A stretch of 8,451 nt of DNA from an uncultured Sphingobacteriaceae bacterium (GTDB lineage Bacteria; Bacteroidota; Bacteroidia; Sphingobacteriales; Sphingobacteriaceae). The notes below the pieces were generated by a model. It saw only the letters and a list, made by a program, of their open reading frames with translations. It searched no databases and had not been told where the DNA came from. Where the stretch lies: positions 1 to 8,451 of the forward strand of contig CALNCF010000329.1 of NCBI GenBank assembly GCA_937875035.1, given 5' to 3'. Position 1 is the first letter of the stretch. Each line of letters begins with the position of its first letter. The position numbers and the translations under genes were made by a program. Positions 6,132 through 8,451 of the stretch are shown here, one piece after another.

Positions 6132-6830
6132 TTAATATCTCCTGAAACGGTTCCTATTCCAATACCTGATCAGTATAAACCCGAAGAGCATGCCTCCCAG
6201 GTGCGCGAAGTGCGCGATGTTATCGGCCGGGTTATTCTGGATGCCGCTGTACAATTCGAACAAGCCGTAAAGGATCACGAAGTATTTGGCCTTGATCGGC
6301 AACGCGAAATACACATAGATGATCGAGTTCGGGAAGGTCATGCCGAAAGCAAGCAGTATACCGAATACCGCTCCGGATGCACCTACTGTCGGCATATTAA
6401 TCTTTGTTCTGAGCGCGGTCATTATGTCTGCATTGTCAATTAACGTTGATGCAGAATTTAGTAAGTGGCTAATCTCTATGTAGTTAACGAACATGTGCAG
6501 CACGGCAGCGCCTAAGCCGGTCACCATGTAATAGATCAGGAAGCGTTTGGGTCCCCAGTAGTTTTCCAGTGTAGAGCCGAACATCCATAAAGCGAACATA
6601 TTCATAAGCAGGTGAGGTACACTACCATGCATAAACATATGGGTGACTATCTGCCATGGGCGGAAATATGATGATTGAAAATAAAACAACCCGAATTTTT
6701 CGATCATATTGAAGCCGGTCTTATCTCCCAGAACATAGGATATTAAAAAGACCAGTCCGTTAATGATCAGCAGGTTCTTAACAACGGGGGGTAGAATGGA
6801 AAATCCGCCCGGCCTGTATTGGTTATTCAT
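6132..6830 (-). CDS. Rhomboid family intramembrane serine protease (first of a tandem pair, core only)
   Basis: A protein of 232 residues consisting of little more than the six-helix rhomboid core. Catalytic residues are visible: GASG with S152, HFAHLGG with H210, and HLLMN (H73, N77) in helix 2. RPWQIVTHMFMHGS before it and a short basic tail (NRNRFRRY) at the end fit the family. Between the third and fourth core helices it has a polar insertion (about 115-148) encoded by markedly AT-rich DNA, which its tandem partner lacks at that length. It begins 84 nt after the mutL stop and is followed 1 nt later by the second rhomboid, so the two are translated as a pair. Either substrate sharing or a division of labour is possible; the sequence does not say which. 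Confidence 0.93.
   Translation of the reverse strand: MNNQYRPGGFSILPPVVKNLLIINGLVFLISYVLGDKTGFNMIEKFGLFYFQSSYFRPWQIVTHMFMHGSVPHLLMNMFALWMFGSTLENYWGPKRFLIYYMVTGLGAAVLHMFVNYIEISHLLNSASTLIDNADIMTALRTKINMPTVGASGAVFGILLAFGMTFPNSIIYVYFALPIKAKYFVILYGLFELYSGIQNNPADNIAHFAHLGGMLFGFILIRYWNRNRFRRY
6139..6143 (-). promoter_or_regulatory. Shine-Dalgarno site for rhomboid 2, inside rhomboid 1
   Basis: AGGAG on the - strand, 8 nt before the ATG at 6130, lies in the last codons of the upstream rhomboid gene. It supports the chosen start and coupled translation. Strong sites of this kind are uncommon in Bacteroidota. Confidence 0.6.
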
Positions 6831-6835
6831 GTAGG

Positions 6836-6840
6836 TCCTT
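6836..6840 (-). promoter_or_regulatory. Shine-Dalgarno-like site for rhomboid 1
   Basis: AAGGA on the - strand, 5 nt before the ATG at 6830, supports this start. The other genes of the window show no comparable site. Confidence 0.5.
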
Positions 6841-6914
6841 TCTCGCTTTCGTGCTAAAATATGGTAAAATAATTTCTCCTCCGCGCTCTCCCGAAGATTT
6901 TACACATTCATCGG

Positions 6915-8451
6915 CTATTTGTCAAATCTTCTCAGCAGATCTTCCAGTGTCATTTTGAACAGGGTGGATTTTCCGTTGATGGAAACCTGCGGCATCTGGC
7001 ATGCAAACAACTCATCGATGAGATGGTTCATTTCGTCGCGGCTTAAAATTTTCCCGGCTTTGATCGCGGCATTCCGCGCCAGCGAACGGGCGAGGTTGTC
7101 GCGCCGTTCCAGCTTCATGCTGCCGAGGTTCTGCTTGTAGTTTTCCAGCAGCCCGTGCAGCAGCGCAGATTCGTTCCCGCTTTCGATCTCCGCGGGAATG
7201 CCGTATACGGCCAGGCTGTTTTTCCCGAATTCCCGGAGATCGAAGCCCATCGCTTTCAGGTCGTCCATCAGCTCCTTCGCCAGTTCGAAATCGGCCGTTT
7301 TCAGCTCGATGTTCTGGGGGAAGAGCGATTGCTGGCTGGCACCCTGGCTGCGTTCCAGCTTCTCCAGGAAGCACTCGTACAGGATGCGCTCATGCGCTGC
7401 CTGCTGGTCGATCACCATCATCCCCGATTTAATGGTCGTGATGATGAAACGGTTGTGCACCTGGAAAACCGATTTTTCCTGCGGCACCTGCTCTTCTGCT
7501 TCCCCGGCGGCATCGGGTATCAGGGAAAACTGCTCTTCCTCGCGTTTCTGCGCGATCTCGTATAGCTGCTCCCAGCCCCGCGTCGAATCTTTCGGGTAGC
7601 TTGGGGTATGCTTCTGGTATTTGGGCTCATCCTTAAAAGGATTGAAGTCGGGGTTCACGGTAATGGTCGGGATCCGGATCTCGCTTCCCGGCTTCAGGGG
7701 CTCCAGGTTGCGGAAGCTGCTTTCCGTATCGAAGTCGATGGTCGGCGATACGCTGTAACGTCCCAGCGACCGTTTCACCGTAGCACGGATCACGGCATAC
7801 AGGATCTTCTCGTCATCGAACTTGATCTCGGTCTTGGTCGGATGCACATTCACATCGATCTTGGCCGGGTCTATTTCGATGAAGAGGATATAAAAAGGAA
7901 AGCTGTCTGAAGGCAGCAGCTCATCAAAGGCATTCATCACGGCGTGGTTCAGATACGCGTCCTTGATATAGCGGCTGTTCACAAAGAAGAACTGCTCGCC
8001 CCGCGTACGCTTGGCATGCTCAGGCTTGCCGATGAAGCCGCGCACCGAGAGCATGTCGGTCGACTCTTCCACGGGCACCAGGCGTTCCTGGTAATTGGCG
8101 CCGAAGAGATTGACAATGCGTTGCTTTAAATTACTGGCCGGGAGATGGAAGAGCTCGTTCCCATCATTATGCAGGCTGTAAAAAACATCGGGGTGCGACA
8201 GGGCCTGGCGCTGGAACTCATCGATGATATGACGCAGCTCCACTGAATTTGATTTCAGGAAATTTCGTCGAGCGGGGATATTGAAAAACAGGTTCTTAAT
8301 GGTGATAGAGGTTCCGTTGCCGGTGCTGCAGGGTTCCTGCTTGCGGATCTCGGAGCCTTCGATCTCGATCAGGGTACCCACCTCGTCTTCCCCGCGTTTG
8401 GTCTTCAGCTCCACCTGGGCAACGGCAGCGACAGAGGCCATCGCTTCCCCG
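6915..8451 (-). CDS. mutL: DNA mismatch repair protein MutL (N-terminus outside window)
   Basis: MutL links mismatch recognition by MutS to strand incision. The frame stays open through the right edge (GEAMASVAAVA matches the family GEALxSI motif), so the ATG at 8441 is internal and roughly the first 100 residues are missing. Numbering from that Met, the visible GHKL/transducer part includes NLFFNIPARRNFLK (50-63), FVNSRYIKD (153-161) and DVNVHPTKTEIKF (196-208). A charged linker runs from about 235 to 322, and the dimerization domain begins near VFQVHNRF. The endonuclease motif DQHAx2Ex4E reads DQQAAHERILYE (345-356). The ACxxAIKA and CPHGRP motifs of nicking MutLs appear as ARNAAIKA (455-462) and CQMPQVSING (481-490), so two zinc ligands seem lost. 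MutL identity is certain; endonuclease activity is doubtful or of a variant type. The rhomboid pair follows after 84 nt. Confidence 0.97.
   Translation of the reverse strand, partial: GEAMASVAAVAQVELKTKRGEDEVGTLIEIEGSEIRKQEPCSTGNGTSITIKNLFFNIPARRNFLKSNSVELRHIIDEFQRQALSHPDVFYSLHNDGNELFHLPASNLKQRIVNLFGANYQERLVPVEESTDMLSVRGFIGKPEHAKRTRGEQFFFVNSRYIKDAYLNHAVMNAFDELLPSDSFPFYILFIEIDPAKIDVNVHPTKTEIKFDDEKILYAVIRATVKRSLGRYSVSPTIDFDTESSFRNLEPLKPGSEIRIPTITVNPDFNPFKDEPKYQKHTPSYPKDSTRGWEQLYEIAQKREEEQFSLIPDAAGEAEEQVPQEKSVFQVHNRFIITTIKSGMMVIDQQAAHERILYECFLEKLERSQGASQQSLFPQNIELKTADFELAKELMDDLKAMGFDLREFGKNSLAVYGIPAEIESGNESALLHGLLENYKQNLGSMKLERRDNLARSLARNAAIKAGKILSRDEMNHLIDELFACQMPQVSINGKSTLFKMTLEDLLRRFDK

Noticed and set aside
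6854..6861. TATTTTAG (- strand) as a promoter box for the rhomboid operon
   Set aside because: It has one mismatch to TAnnTTTG, and no TTG lies about 20 nt upstream. The gap is AT-rich enough for chance matches, and read-through from mutL is equally plausible.
6864..6903. GTAAAAT/ATTTTAC inverted repeat in the mutL-rhomboid gap
   Set aside because: The 7-bp arms are mostly A/T with a 26-nt spacer; this is weakly stable and easily expected by chance.

Overview
The window is about 8.45 kb of densely coding, roughly 50% GC chromosome from a member of the Bacteroidota. A soil or freshwater Chitinophagales-type organism is my best guess. The evidence is a Bacteroidota-style promoter (TTG, 20 nt, TATGTTTG) in front of cysS, the KMGKS form of the CysRS signature loop, a type II glutaminyl-cyclase-like M28 lipoprotein, and a pair of rhomboids directly downstream of mutL. 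I see no tRNA, rRNA, CRISPR, insertion sequence, integrase or phage gene, and no intergenic stretch of 300 bases or more.

Layout. On the + strand at the left are the 3' end of feoB (ferrous iron permease, cut by the window edge) and a SprT-like zinc metalloprotease. A hairpin terminator at 1462-1487 separates them from six genes that all lie on the - strand. In transcription order, right to left, these are mutL (5' end cut by the window edge), rhomboid protease 1, rhomboid protease 2, a membrane-anchored endonuclease/exonuclease/phosphatase (EEP) protein, cysS, and an M28 peptidase/glutaminyl-cyclase-like lipoprotein. The two rhomboids and the EEP gene are packed with gaps of 1 and 2 nt and are almost certainly one transcript. 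The gap before cysS holds an inverted repeat and a good promoter match whose expected start site falls at or next to the cysS ATG, so cysS (with the lipoprotein gene behind it) probably starts a separate, nearly leaderless transcript.

How the genes relate. Most are housekeeping: mismatch repair, tRNA charging and iron uptake. The rhomboid-rhomboid-EEP trio is a membrane and envelope module, and the lipoprotein is probably an envelope enzyme that forms N-terminal pyroglutamate on exported proteins. Nothing here looks like a new defence or mobile system. The observations most worth checking are the eroded endonuclease motifs in the MutL C-terminal domain, the cysS promoter/inverted repeat with its likely leaderless start, and the predicted periplasmic face of the EEP protein in the rhomboid operon.
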